Below are positions 1 through 8,233 of a stretch of DNA of 28,362 bases, piece after piece. Below the pieces are notes generated by a model. That model was not told the origin of the DNA. It saw only the letters and a list, made by a program, of their open reading frames with translations, and ran no database searches. The stretch comes from Bacteroidales bacterium (GTDB lineage: Bacteria > Bacteroidota > Bacteroidia > Bacteroidales > F082), in assembly GCA_023229245.1 (NCBI GenBank), contig JALNZU010000038.1:1-28362 (forward strand), given 5' to 3'. A program made the translations under genes and the position numbers. The first letter of the stretch is position 1; each line of letters begins with the position of its first letter.

Positions 1-1274
1 GTATAGGTGATATAGCCTGTTTTAGTGCAGCTCAGCATATGTGATCCATCACTTGATTGATCGAAAAACTGCACATGTAGAGGGGCGCTTCCTGATGTTA
101 CGCTGGCATTAAAATCGGCTGCGAGTGTTCCGGGTGGGATGCCTGTAATAGTGTAATTGCCTTGATTGTCTGTAGTAGTAGAGAGTCCGGCTATGTTCAC
201 TATCGCACCTTCAACAGGCGAGCCATCCATGGCGTCGGTAACTTTTCCGGTGAGTATGCCTGTTTCACCTCCTGCAGCAGTAGTAAAACTAATTTGTTGT
301 CCATAGGCCGTACCTACAGAATTGGTGGCATATGCCCTGAGGTAGTAAACTGTAGCAGGACTTAATCCGGTTAACGCTGAGCTGAAGCTGCCGGTGCCCG
401 AACCATCATTAGTCATGCCTGTATGATCTGTAATAGTTGGATCGGTCGTAGTGCTCCAAACTACTCCTCTTGCCGTTACCGAAGCGCCTCCGTCGGCACT
501 CACTGTCCCACCGGAGAGTGCCGTAGTAGCAGTGATATTGCTTACCTCTGTCGTTGATACTGTTGGCAGATTGGCAGAAGCTGTAGTTGTCAGAACGAAA
601 TCATCTACCATAAATATAAAGGCATCATCCGAAACACATTGAATAGCTACATAAACAGATTGGCCGTTATAGGCGTTCAAATCAAAGGTTTTTTGTTGCC
701 ACTGGTCGGCAGGGGCAGTAAGGTAACTACTTCCACTGATGATAGTAAAACTTGAAGGATTGGTATTAGTAGTCGAAACACCAACCTTATACCTTTCAAG
801 TCCGTATTGAGCGGTATAGGATTTAACCCAGAATGAGACCGATGAATTAGTGCCTAAAGTGAGCTGTGGCGAGATAAGCCAGTCATTGTTAGGGCCTGAT
901 ACAGCAGCAAAAGAAGCGGCAAATTTTGAGCCGCTATGTGGTGTGATACCTGCATCGGTTATAGGAGGAGTAGTCTGAGATGGATTAAAAATGATGAAAG
1001 CCATAGGCTGTCCCTCGTTAGGGAATGATACATTTTCTATACTGTATGTATTGCTGTTATCCACATCAACAGTAGTCCAAGGTGGAAACTGGAGATTGAA
1101 ATCAGGATATGACTCAAAATCATCTGAAAAACCTGTGGTGGTGTTCAGTTGTGGTAGGTCGTAATCCTGATAATGCACTAAGTCGACCGATGTCTTTTGG
1201 CTTTTGGTAAGTGTCTGTGATACAAGGGGCATATAGCCTAAGATCAGCACAATAATAAGTGATAAAGCTCTCAT
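1..1274 (-). CDS. Secreted adhesin-like multidomain protein, 3' end cut by window edge
   Basis: The minus-strand frame is open from the ATG at 1274 to the window edge (424 complete codons, no stop), so the C-terminus is missing. Residues 1-20 form a signal peptide (basic start, then LSLIIVLILGY, likely cut near VSQ). About residues 46-230 resemble the cleaved-adhesin / choice-of-anchor J jelly roll, with the typical 'DDFESYP', 'NDWLISPQL' and 'VDDFVL' stretches. About 236-333 is an FN3-like module of the Bacteroidota type (GVVWSTT, GLSPATVYYLRAYATNSVGTAYG). From about 339 there is a carboxypeptidase-regulatory-like domain (GKVTDAMDGSPVEGAIV) running into a PKD-like SAPLHVQFFDQSS segment. Such proteins are usually exported to the surface, often by the type IX system, but the C-terminal sorting domain that would show this lies outside the window. 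It is probably an adhesin or peptidase accessory protein; no catalytic domain is visible. Confidence 0.8.
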   Translation of the reverse strand, partial: MRALSLIIVLILGYMPLVSQTLTKSQKTSVDLVHYQDYDLPQLNTTTGFSDDFESYPDFNLQFPPWTTVDVDNSNTYSIENVSFPNEGQPMAFIIFNPSQTTPPITDAGITPHSGSKFAASFAAVSGPNNDWLISPQLTLGTNSSVSFWVKSYTAQYGLERYKVGVSTTNTNPSSFTIISGSSYLTAPADQWQQKTFDLNAYNGQSVYVAIQCVSDDAFIFMVDDFVLTTTASANLPTVSTTEVSNITATTALSGGTVSADGGASVTARGVVWSTTTDPTITDHTGMTNDGSGTGSFSSALTGLSPATVYYLRAYATNSVGTAYGQQISFTTAAGGETGILTGKVTDAMDGSPVEGAIVNIAGLSTTTDNQGNYTITGIPPGTLAADFNASVTSGSAPLHVQFFDQSSDGSHMLSCTKTGYITY

Positions 1275-1488
1275 AACGAAATTGTTTTATAATGGTTTGT
1301 TAAAACTGATAAAACTACACAAAATATCAAGAATCAATAGCTGTTTCTATATTTTAAACTGATTCTAAATAAGAAGCAATCTGCTTTACATGCAGTTTTG
1401 ATTTTAATCCGGTTTGACTAATATTTCAGTGATCACAAGGCGACCAATAGCCTTGGATCGTTCTAGCCTGACTAATCAAAAGTTTTGA

Positions 1489-1496
1489 TAGTTTTG
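1489..1496 (+). promoter_or_regulatory. Bacteroidota -7 box (TAGTTTTG)
   Basis: An exact match to TAnnTTTG ends 34 nt before the ATG at 1530, giving a predicted transcription start near 1503 and a leader of about 27 nt. No good -33 TTTG is visible at the expected distance. The box overlaps the upstream TTG (1485) that could open the same frame, which favours the ATG at 1530 as the real start. Confidence 0.45.
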
Positions 1497-1529
1497 TGCG
1501 GATTAGCATCACTAAATAGGATTTTGATT

Positions 1530-2762
1530 ATGAGGAAAGAAGCTCTTCCCGGGTATAAGAGATGGGTCATTGTTTTTATGGCCAGTTTAGCTCATCTAAG
1601 CATAGGGACTGTTTATGCCTGGAGTTTTTTTCAGTATCCTATATCCGAGCGATATGGCTGGAGCAACTCTACTACAGCCTGGACGTTCAGTATTGCCATT
1701 TTTGTGTTGGGGATCACAGCAGCCTGGGGTGGCAGGAATCTCGAACGGATCGGCTCAAGAAAGATGGCTCTTGTCGGATCGGTATTATATGCCTTAGGTT
1801 ATATCATCTCGTATTTTGCTTTTAAAGCTGAAAGTCTAAGCTTGCTATATTTAGGTTTTGGCGTGATAGGAGGAATGGGTCTTGGATTGGTTTATGTTAC
1901 TCCCGTAGCTACAGTATCGGGCTGGTTTCCTGATAAGCAAGGTTTAGCAACCGGTATGGTGGTCATGGGGTTTGGCTTAGGCGCTTTTGTGATGTCAAAA
2001 CTGATTGCACCCTTGTTTATGAACTTGTTCAACCACGATTTGGCCAATACGTTCCTGGCCGTCGGAGTTTTGTTGCTTATAGTATTGCCTTTCTTCAGCT
2101 CTTTTATGGTCTCCATCCCAAAATCAACGGAGACTGAACGATCTGATATGAAACTCTTACCTTATCTGCTTCGGGCTGACTATGTGCTGATCTGGTTCAT
2201 GTTCTTGTGCAATATCATAGCAGGAATGATCTTTCTTTCTTTTCAATCACCATTGCTTCAGGATTTGTTGAGTGAACAAGGCATCACCGATAAATTGATT
2301 CTTGAAAGTCGTGGAGCTACCCTGATAGCAGTAAGTGCCCTGTTCAACGGGTTGGGAAGATTTTTCTGGGGTGCTGTGTCGGATAAACTGGGTAGAGTAT
2401 TCACATTTCGGGTTTTATTCTTGCTGCAAATCATGGTGTTTGTGATGATGATAATCAATAAAAGCCCGATTCTGTTTTTCATAGGTGTGTGCTTAGTGCT
2501 GCTTAGTTATGGAGGTGGTTTTGGGGTGTTGCCTTCGTTGATCAAAGAGAAATACGTAAGCCTGATGGCTTCCATATATGGGATCACACTCATCGCATGG
2601 GGTGTGGGAGGTATCATTGGTCCTCAGATCATTGCCCTGATGAAAGACCATTATCCCGAAAATGCAGCTACGTTAGCCTATTATATTGGTCTTGTATTAC
2701 TTAGCTTAGGATTGATCAGTTCTCTGTTGCTGAAAAACAAGCTTTCGGATAAAATATCCTGA
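1530..2762 (+). CDS. OFA-family MFS transporter (oxalate/formate antiporter-like)
   Basis: A 410-residue polytopic inner-membrane protein with about 12 hydrophobic segments, consistent with the major facilitator fold. The opening RWVIVFMASLAHLSIGTVYAW, the loop GGRNLERIGSRK between early helices, and the segment YVTPVATVSGWFPDKQGLAT are typical of the oxalate/formate antiporter (OFA) group, whose members exchange or import small organic acids such as oxalate, formate or lactate. The substrate cannot be read from sequence. I start at the ATG at 1530 rather than the in-frame TTG at 1485, because the TTG lies in the putative promoter and the first 15 residues would be atypical. The gene stands alone: a divergent gene lies upstream and a convergent one downstream. 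Family assignment is firm; substrate is unknown. Confidence 0.88.
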   Translation: MRKEALPGYKRWVIVFMASLAHLSIGTVYAWSFFQYPISERYGWSNSTTAWTFSIAIFVLGITAAWGGRNLERIGSRKMALVGSVLYALGYIISYFAFKAESLSLLYLGFGVIGGMGLGLVYVTPVATVSGWFPDKQGLATGMVVMGFGLGAFVMSKLIAPLFMNLFNHDLANTFLAVGVLLLIVLPFFSSFMVSIPKSTETERSDMKLLPYLLRADYVLIWFMFLCNIIAGMIFLSFQSPLLQDLLSEQGITDKLILESRGATLIAVSALFNGLGRFFWGAVSDKLGRVFTFRVLFLLQIMVFVMMIINKSPILFFIGVCLVLLSYGGGFGVLPSLIKEKYVSLMASIYGITLIAWGVGGIIGPQIIALMKDHYPENAATLAYYIGLVLLSLGLISSLLLKNKLSDKIS

Positions 2763-2836
2763 CAACCAACTTTCTTGAGACGTATGTGAAAAAACGCACT
2801 CATAACCCAACTCCATACAGATAAAATCATAGTTGT

Positions 2837-3751
2837 TTACCGCCACAATTCAGGCGGATAATGTCCTGTGTCAATCAGCATTTGTAATTGTTGTTTTACT
2901 TGTGGCTTATCTTCTTTATACGTAACACCGAACCATTTAGCCTGAGTTTTCAGCACTTCTACCGTAGCTGTCTTTTGTTGAATGAGCTGATCTACTACAA
3001 AAGGAATGTAAAACTCAGAGCTTAGGCTGTTTCCATGGTCCTTCAGAAATTCTATGAAGATATTTTCTGTCTGTTTGAACCAGGCTGGACTGAATCCCCA
3101 GAAGTTCATTGATACAGGAGTATTGGCCGCTACTACCTGTGATTGTCCATGTTCGTCGGTGAATATGATTTCTCCTTCTTCATATCTGATATTGGTTCGT
3201 TCGGTTATTTTAGTCAACAGGTTTTGTGTATCATGTTCACATATTCCTCTTGAAACGGATCCAAATGACGAGACGGTAGCTCCCAAAGGATATCCTATGA
3301 GTGCATATAGTGTGTCGGTAGCAGTTATTCCGTTTAAGAAGCCGGCCATAGTCTGAAAGGCAGTTGATCCGTAAAAGTCATCCCCGTTGATCACTGCAAA
3401 GGGTTCTTGTATGCTGTCTTTTGCCATGAGGGCTGCATGTGCTGTCCCCCATGGCTTGGTACGTCCTTCGGGGCACAGGAACCCTTGGGGGAGTTTATCT
3501 GTTTCCTGAAACACCCATTCAACCTGAATAAATGGCTTGATCTTTTTGATAATAAGCTGTTCAAATTCTTCAGCAAAGCTCTCGCGTATGATGAATACTA
3601 CCTTCCCAAATCCGGCTCTCAGGGCATCATAGATAGAATAGTCCATGATGGTTTCACCAGAAGGGCCAAAATGATCTAATTGTTTTAAACCACCATACCG
3701 GCTTCCCATGCCGGCAGCCATAATAAGTAAACTTGGTTTTATCTTGTTCAT
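2837..3751 (-). CDS. Sugar-phosphate nucleotidyltransferase-like protein
   Basis: 304 residues with an N-terminal Rossmann-like nucleotidyltransferase core. The nucleotide-binding signature is MAAGMGSRYGGLKQ (residues 11-24), a variant of LAAGxGxR...K. WGTAHA at 101-106 and NGDDF at 122-126 supply the expected base-binding and metal-binding (Asp124/Asp125) positions. Such enzymes join a sugar-1-phosphate to an NTP with release of pyrophosphate; the sugar and the base cannot be read here. It is the last gene of a minus-strand run behind the prenyl synthase and the GH97 gene, 34 bp after the latter, so it is probably co-transcribed. A small stem (CCGCC/GGCGG, 2840-2857) overlaps the stop codon but has no T-run behind it, so I do not call it a terminator. 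Confidence 0.82.
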   Translation of the reverse strand: MNKIKPSLLIMAAGMGSRYGGLKQLDHFGPSGETIMDYSIYDALRAGFGKVVFIIRESFAEEFEQLIIKKIKPFIQVEWVFQETDKLPQGFLCPEGRTKPWGTAHAALMAKDSIQEPFAVINGDDFYGSTAFQTMAGFLNGITATDTLYALIGYPLGATVSSFGSVSRGICEHDTQNLLTKITERTNIRYEEGEIIFTDEHGQSQVVAANTPVSMNFWGFSPAWFKQTENIFIEFLKDHGNSLSSEFYIPFVVDQLIQQKTATVEVLKTQAKWFGVTYKEDKPQVKQQLQMLIDTGHYPPELWR

Positions 3752-3785
3752 GAATTGTTGTGCAGTTTTTTAAGATATTGATGTA

Positions 3786-5906
3786 TTATTCTGTTTCACG
3801 TATGAAGCTGATAGCTGCCCCACCTCCTGACGCTAAATTCAGTTTGATTTCAGTATCAGATGATACTATTGGATGACTAATAGTATAGCTAAGAGGGTTT
3901 TTATCCCAATGTGCATCATTGCCATCTGCATAAAGGGTGACTTTATACGTAGTGTTGGGATCGAGAAAGTCGGTTTTTATAGTTAATTCACGGGTTTGCT
4001 CATTGGTGATACTGCCAACAAACCAATTACCTGTTGTCCGTTCCTGACGGGCAATAGTTACATATTCTCCTACTTCTCCGTTCAGTACAAGGCTTTGTTC
4101 CCAGTCCACGCCTACATCCCGTATAAACTGAAATGCCGGATGTCCTTCATAATATTCGGGCAGATCGGCTGCCATTTGCAGAGGGCTGTATATCACCACG
4201 TACAGAGCTAACTGCTGTGCCAGCGTAGTGTTCACCTGATTGTCTTTTTTGTATGGTTTCAACTTGATATTGAAAATTCCGGGTGTATAATCAATAGGGC
4301 CGGCCAGCATTCGTGTGAAAGCAATAGTAGGCAGGTGTGAAGGTGGATTTCCTCCATCAGATGCCCAGGCATTGAACTCCTGCCCGCGCAAACCTTCGCG
4401 GGAGACATCATTGGGATAGGTACGCCTCAGACCGGTTGCCATGATAGGCTCGTGAGAATTGACCATCACCCCTTTCTCTGCCGCTTTTTGAATGACCCTA
4501 TGATAGTGGTTTACCATAAACTGCCCGTGATGATACTCACCTTTGGGCAGTATAGTACCTACATAACCCGTTTTGACCATATCAATACCTAAATGTTCCA
4601 TCAGGGCATAAGCAGTATCCATCTGCTGCTCATAAGTTGTTATAGCAGACGAAGTCTCATGGTGCATGATCATACGAACTCCTTTAGAGTTGGCATGATC
4701 GACTACTTCTTGCAAATCATAATCCGGATAGGGAGTAACAAAATCAAAGATACCCTCACGTTTATCGGTGCCTATCCAGTTTTCCCAACCCGTATTCCAG
4801 CCTTCTACCAATACAGCTCCAATATTGTTGTCGGCAGCAAAATCAATATATCGTTTTGTGTTGGTTGTGGTAGCGCCGTGTTTTCCATGCGGTCTGGCTC
4901 CTTGTGAAGCAGACATATCTTGTGTGCCGCTATAGTCCCAGGTAGATTTGTCAAGGTGCATCTCCCACCATATACCTATATATTTTGTTGGCTTGACCCA
5001 ACTGACATCGCCTAATACGTTGGGCTCGTTCAGATTTACTATCAGACGGGAGCTGATCAGATCGGCGGCTTTATCGGCTATTTGTATGCTGCGCCAAGGA
5101 GTATGAAAAGGGGTGGCCACAGAAACTTTATAAGGGGTACGCTCGGAACCTACCAAAATCGAGCGTAGCTGTAATTTGTCAGGAATGATCTCGTATGTCA
5201 GACCGGAATAATTAAGTAAGGCAGCCTCATGAAAGCTTAAATGTGTCCCATTGTCTGAGCGCATGGTAAAAGGGGTGTTCACTGCATTGAAAGGGATATA
5301 AGTTTGAGCCAGATTGGGATGATCTCGTTTGCTTAAAGCATCAATCTCCGTGAAGCGGCTCTTGTTGAACAAATGTTCGTATATGTCCCAGTCACCGGGT
5401 ATCCACCAGCAAGTATAGTCTTCGGTTAATTGCAACAAGGTGTTTTCTTCCGCAATTTTCAGATCGGCCATATGAGGTTGTTGAGGAAACTCATATCTGA
5501 AACCTAACCCATCATCAAACAATCGAAATACAACGGCATAAGTTCGTTTTAAGTTGTCTTTTTCAGTGAGCAGTACTTTCATTTCCTGAAAATGATTTTG
5601 CACATAGCGTTGCTCGCCCCAGGGCATTTCCCAGGTTTCATCCATATTGCGATATTCTGTTTTTGTTATGCGAAATCCCTCCATCAGATCAGGCTCTTCA
5701 TATAGTGAAACCCCTAAAGTTGACTCATCTAATATCATCTTATTATTATAATAGACTTTAAAAGCTGCTTGACCTTGACTGGTGAGATAAAAATTAAGTT
5801 TGATAGTGCCGTTTGGAGATGACAGCGTCCCCTTATTTGGTTTTGTACATGAAAAACCTATGAAAACCAATAAAATAAAGGCTGTTGAATTAAAAATATG
5901 TTTCAT
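3786..5906 (-). CDS. GH97 family alpha-glucosidase lipoprotein (SusB-like)
   Basis: 706 residues. A lipoprotein signal (ILLVFIGFSC, Cys20) suggests attachment to a membrane facing the periplasm. The N-terminal beta-sandwich covers about 25-290, the (beta/alpha)8 catalytic barrel about 300-570 (GIWWEMHL, LVEGWNTGWENW), and a C-terminal beta domain about 600-706. Catalytic glutamates seen are Glu417 (MHHE), Glu486 (NSHE) and Glu510 (LRGQE), with Glu504 as a likely calcium ligand. From memory of Bacteroides SusB the corresponding residues are 439, 508, 532 and 526: a constant offset of 22. This points to the inverting, calcium-dependent alpha-glucosidase subgroup rather than the retaining alpha-galactosidases. 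No SusC/SusD genes lie alongside, so it is not in a standard polysaccharide utilisation locus. It starts 20 bp after the prenyl synthase gene and is likely co-transcribed. Confidence 0.95.
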   Translation of the reverse strand: MKHIFNSTAFILLVFIGFSCTKPNKGTLSSPNGTIKLNFYLTSQGQAAFKVYYNNKMILDESTLGVSLYEEPDLMEGFRITKTEYRNMDETWEMPWGEQRYVQNHFQEMKVLLTEKDNLKRTYAVVFRLFDDGLGFRYEFPQQPHMADLKIAEENTLLQLTEDYTCWWIPGDWDIYEHLFNKSRFTEIDALSKRDHPNLAQTYIPFNAVNTPFTMRSDNGTHLSFHEAALLNYSGLTYEIIPDKLQLRSILVGSERTPYKVSVATPFHTPWRSIQIADKAADLISSRLIVNLNEPNVLGDVSWVKPTKYIGIWWEMHLDKSTWDYSGTQDMSASQGARPHGKHGATTTNTKRYIDFAADNNIGAVLVEGWNTGWENWIGTDKREGIFDFVTPYPDYDLQEVVDHANSKGVRMIMHHETSSAITTYEQQMDTAYALMEHLGIDMVKTGYVGTILPKGEYHHGQFMVNHYHRVIQKAAEKGVMVNSHEPIMATGLRRTYPNDVSREGLRGQEFNAWASDGGNPPSHLPTIAFTRMLAGPIDYTPGIFNIKLKPYKKDNQVNTTLAQQLALYVVIYSPLQMAADLPEYYEGHPAFQFIRDVGVDWEQSLVLNGEVGEYVTIARQERTTGNWFVGSITNEQTRELTIKTDFLDPNTTYKVTLYADGNDAHWDKNPLSYTISHPIVSSDTEIKLNLASGGGAAISFIRETE

Positions 5907-5926
5907 GGTTTATGCCGTATTAAAGA

Positions 5927-6901
5927 TTATTTATTGCGTTGAATACTGAATTTCACTAAGTTTTTCAACGAGTCAAGATAGTCAGTTTGGGGTAATCCGC
6001 TAAGCTCTTTCAATGCGTTGTTTACATACTCATGCATTTTTTTATTTGCGTATTCTAATCCTCCCGACTGGCGTACTGTTTCTATCAGGCTATATATTTG
6101 CTGCGGGTCATCGTGATGATTTCTCACCTGGTTGATGATTTTTCTTCTTTCGGCTCGGCTGCTGTTGTTCAACAGATAAATCAAAGGAAGAGTCATTTTT
6201 CTTTCTTTTATGTCAATACCGCTGGGCTTACCGGTTTGATTTCTTTCTTCAAAATCGAAGATATCATCTTTGATCTGAAAAGCGATGCCTACATAATTTC
6301 CAAAGCGCTGCATGCGTTCTACCAGATCTGTATCGGCACCGGTCGAAGCTGCACCAACTGCACAGCATGAGGCAATCAGCGAGGCAGTCTTTTTTTGGAT
6401 GATTTCGAAATAAATATCTTCTTCAATATCTAATCTTCTGGCTTTCTCTATTTGTAGCAACTCGCCTTCACTCATCTCTTTCACAGCTTGGGATACTATC
6501 TTTAAAAGTTGAAAATCGTCATGTTGCAGAGCTAACAACATTCCCCTTGAAAGCAAGTAATCGCCTACCAAAACGGCTATCTTATTTTTCCATAATGCGT
6601 TGACTGAGAAAAACCCTCTGCGTTCGTATGAGTCATCTACTACATCATCATGAACTAAAGTAGCTGTATGCAACAGCTCGATAAGAGTTGCCGCTCGGTA
6701 GCTCGTTTCATTGATCCCGCCAGACACGCCTGCCGAAAGAAACACAAACATAGGGCGCATTTGCTTGCCTTTCGACTTGATGATATATCGGGTGATTGTA
6801 TTCAGCAATGGTGTTTTCGATTGTACCGCCTGTCGAAAAACCTTGTCAAACTTATCCAACTCGGATGCAATAGGTCGTCTAATATGTTTTAGGTCCAGCA
6901 T
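5927..6901 (-). CDS. ispB: Trans-polyprenyl diphosphate synthase (octaprenyl/heptaprenyl type)
   Basis: 324 residues, the usual length for long-chain trans-isoprenyl diphosphate synthases. The two aspartate-rich motifs that bind Mg2+ and the allylic diphosphate are clear: DDVVD at 85-89 (context LVHDDVVDDSYERRG) and DDIFD at 212-216 (FQIKDDIFDFEE). GKQMRP at 45-50 is the isopentenyl-diphosphate binding motif. The enzyme would extend FPP with IPP units to make the side chain of menaquinone in the cytoplasm. It heads the three-gene minus-strand unit with the GH97 and nucleotidyltransferase genes, and has its own promoter box at 6954-6961. Product chain length is not readable from the sequence, so the symbol is a family-level label. 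Confidence 0.93.
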   Translation of the reverse strand: MLDLKHIRRPIASELDKFDKVFRQAVQSKTPLLNTITRYIIKSKGKQMRPMFVFLSAGVSGGINETSYRAATLIELLHTATLVHDDVVDDSYERRGFFSVNALWKNKIAVLVGDYLLSRGMLLALQHDDFQLLKIVSQAVKEMSEGELLQIEKARRLDIEEDIYFEIIQKKTASLIASCCAVGAASTGADTDLVERMQRFGNYVGIAFQIKDDIFDFEERNQTGKPSGIDIKERKMTLPLIYLLNNSSRAERRKIINQVRNHHDDPQQIYSLIETVRQSGGLEYANKKMHEYVNNALKELSGLPQTDYLDSLKNLVKFSIQRNK

Positions 6902-6953
6902 AAAACGGCAGTAAAGGTCATATTGTTTTTAATTCGGGTAATCACCTGATTCG

Positions 6954-6961
6954 CAAAAGTA
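6954..6961 (-). promoter_or_regulatory. -7 box (TACTTTTG) for the ispB-GH97-nucleotidyltransferase unit
   Basis: On the minus strand the sequence reads TACTTTTGCG, an exact TAnnTTTG match, about 50 nt upstream of the ATG at 6901. It faces away from the plus-strand box at 7018, so this gap holds back-to-back promoters. The -33 element is not convincing. Confidence 0.5.
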
Positions 6962-7017
6962 GTATTTTTAGTCCCATCAAGCCATTGAATGGTGAAAACA
7001 GACTGTCTGAAAAGCTG

Positions 7018-7025
7018 TATTTTTG
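7018..7025 (+). promoter_or_regulatory. -7 box (TATTTTTG) for the radical SAM gene
   Basis: An exact TAnnTTTG match. With the usual 7-nt distance, transcription would start near 7032, only about 6 nt before the ATG at 7038, giving a very short leader. The box swallows the in-frame TTG at 7023, which argues against that codon as the start. Confidence 0.5.
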
Positions 7026-7037
7026 CATAAAAATCCT

Positions 7038-7817
7038 ATGGCCGTTTTTTTGTTCGATGAATTGATATTTGGGCCGGTTCGAAGTCGCCGCTTGGGTGTT
7101 TCTTTAGGGATCAATCTGCTTCCTACACACAAAAAAATATGTAGCTTCAACTGTATCTACTGTGAGTGTGGATGGACCAATAGCCATCAAGCTTTGAAAA
7201 ACAGCCTGCCCAGGAATGAAGAGTTCAAAACAGCGTTGGAGAAAAAGCTTATCGAACTTCAAGGAACCGATCTTGAACCTGATAGCATAACCTTTGCCGG
7301 CAACGGAGAACCTACTTTGCATCCAGAATTTGCCGCCATAGTTGACACGACCCTACAATTACGCAACCGCTACGCTCCGCATGCCCTGATAAGCGTACTT
7401 TCAAACGGTAGCATGCTACATAAAACCGAGATACGGGAAGCCTTGAAAATGGTAGATAATAATTTATTGAAGCTTGATGGGGGTAGAGAAAAGACAATAC
7501 GGAAGATCAATACACCTCTCAAAGCTTTTCGCCTGGAGGAATATATCCGCCTTTTACAGTCATTCGATGGGAAGCTCACCATCCAAAGCTTGTTTGTACG
7601 CGGAACTCATAAAGGAGAAGCTATAGATAACGCAACATCTGAGGAATTAGAGGCATGGCTCGGACTGTTGCATAGTATCATGCCTCAACATGTGATGGTA
7701 TATACCATTGAACGCAGTACTCCAGAAGAGGGATTATATAAGGTGCCATTGGAAGAGCTGGAAGCTATAGCAGAAAAAGTAAAGGCTGATGGCTTTGAAG
7801 TTAGTGTATTCGGGTAA
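7038..7817 (+). CDS. Radical SAM protein, COG0731-like
   Basis: 259 residues from the ATG at 7038. The radical SAM cluster motif CX3CX2C is at Cys35, Cys39 and Cys42 (KKICSFNCIYCECG), with a further Cys44. The opening IFGPVRSRRLGVSLGINLLP is characteristic of the COG0731 group (Fe-S oxidoreductases related to the wyosine enzyme TYW1), and AGNGEPTLHPEF at about 86-97 is the GGE-like SAM-binding motif. It binds a 4Fe-4S cluster and S-adenosylmethionine in the cytoplasm to start radical chemistry. The substrate of the bacterial members is not known to me; tRNA modification is only a suggestion from distant relatives. A small repeat protein follows 16 bp downstream, probably in the same transcript. 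Confidence 0.9.
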   Translation: MAVFLFDELIFGPVRSRRLGVSLGINLLPTHKKICSFNCIYCECGWTNSHQALKNSLPRNEEFKTALEKKLIELQGTDLEPDSITFAGNGEPTLHPEFAAIVDTTLQLRNRYAPHALISVLSNGSMLHKTEIREALKMVDNNLLKLDGGREKTIRKINTPLKAFRLEEYIRLLQSFDGKLTIQSLFVRGTHKGEAIDNATSEELEAWLGLLHSIMPQHVMVYTIERSTPEEGLYKVPLEELEAIAEKVKADGFEVSVFG

Positions 7818-7833
7818 TCTTGAAAATAATGGA

Positions 7834-8232
7834 ATGCAACACTATCCGGTCAAAATATTGATGGCTTTTGCCGAGACTTTTGGTGAGAACGAAAGTTTTT
7901 TTCATTGGCTGATGGAAAATGGCTATCCTGAATTGGCTGCATTGAGTAGCGCTATTCGTGGTAGCGAAGAGGCTTTTGACTGGATGATGCAACACAAATT
8001 TTACCATCTTGCTGCGTTAGATGCAGCTATTGATCAACAGCCTAAGGCACGGCACTGGCTTGAATCACATAGATTTGAACTATTGCTCTGTTTGGCTGAT
8101 GCCGTACACCAGCAACAGGAGGCCATACAGTGGTTTAGCGAGCGACGTTTAGAGATTTTTTTGATCATCGCACAACGAATCAGATATTATCGGGAAAACC
8201 AATATTTCGATTATCACAAAAAACGATTCTGA
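7834..8232 (+). CDS. Small helical protein of four tandem 25-residue repeats
   Basis: 132 residues from the ATG at 7834; an in-frame ATG at 7789 would overlap the radical SAM gene by 29 bp and add 15 residues unlike the rest, so I prefer 7834. Residues 21-120 consist of four units of exactly 25 residues with Trp at 25, 50, 75 and 100. The rough pattern is xAxxWLxxxxxxxLaaLaxAIxxxx, for example EAFDWMMQHKFYHLAALDAAI and EAIQWFSERRLEIFLIIAQRI. Each unit should form two short helices, so the whole is probably an alpha-solenoid suited to protein binding. There is no signal peptide or membrane segment, so it is likely cytoplasmic. I do not recognise the family. Its place behind the radical SAM gene suggests a partner, scaffold or substrate-handling role, which is inference. 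Confidence 0.75.
   Translation: MQHYPVKILMAFAETFGENESFFHWLMENGYPELAALSSAIRGSEEAFDWMMQHKFYHLAALDAAIDQQPKARHWLESHRFELLLCLADAVHQQQEAIQWFSERRLEIFLIIAQRIRYYRENQYFDYHKKRF
7894..8193 (+). repeat. Four in-frame 75-bp units encoding 25-residue helical repeats
   Basis: Units begin at 7894, 7969, 8044 and 8119, each 75 bp. Conservation is at protein level (Trp at unit position 5, hydrophobic LaaL core, Ala-Ile/Val near position 20-21), not nucleotide level, so the duplication is old and under selection for structure. Confidence 0.8.
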
Positions 8233-8233
8233 T

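Noticed and set aside
162..642. Two plus-strand open frames (162-365 and 451-642) within the first gene
   Set aside because: Both are antisense shadows of the minus-strand secreted protein, whose domains read clearly through this stretch.
2744..2760. TTTCGGATAAAATATCC at the end of the MFS gene, similar to the Rrf2 operator
   Set aside because: It lies inside the coding end (codons for SDKIS) and no right arm TCCGAAAT follows. It is explained by the protein sequence and AT bias.
2840..2857. CCGCC/GGCGG stem over the stop codon of the nucleotidyltransferase gene
   Set aside because: Only 5 bp and without a T-run on the minus strand; not a convincing terminator.
3391..3679. Overlapping frames on both strands inside the nucleotidyltransferase gene
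   Set aside because: They cover the conserved NGDDF and WGTAHA region of the real gene and have no features of their own.
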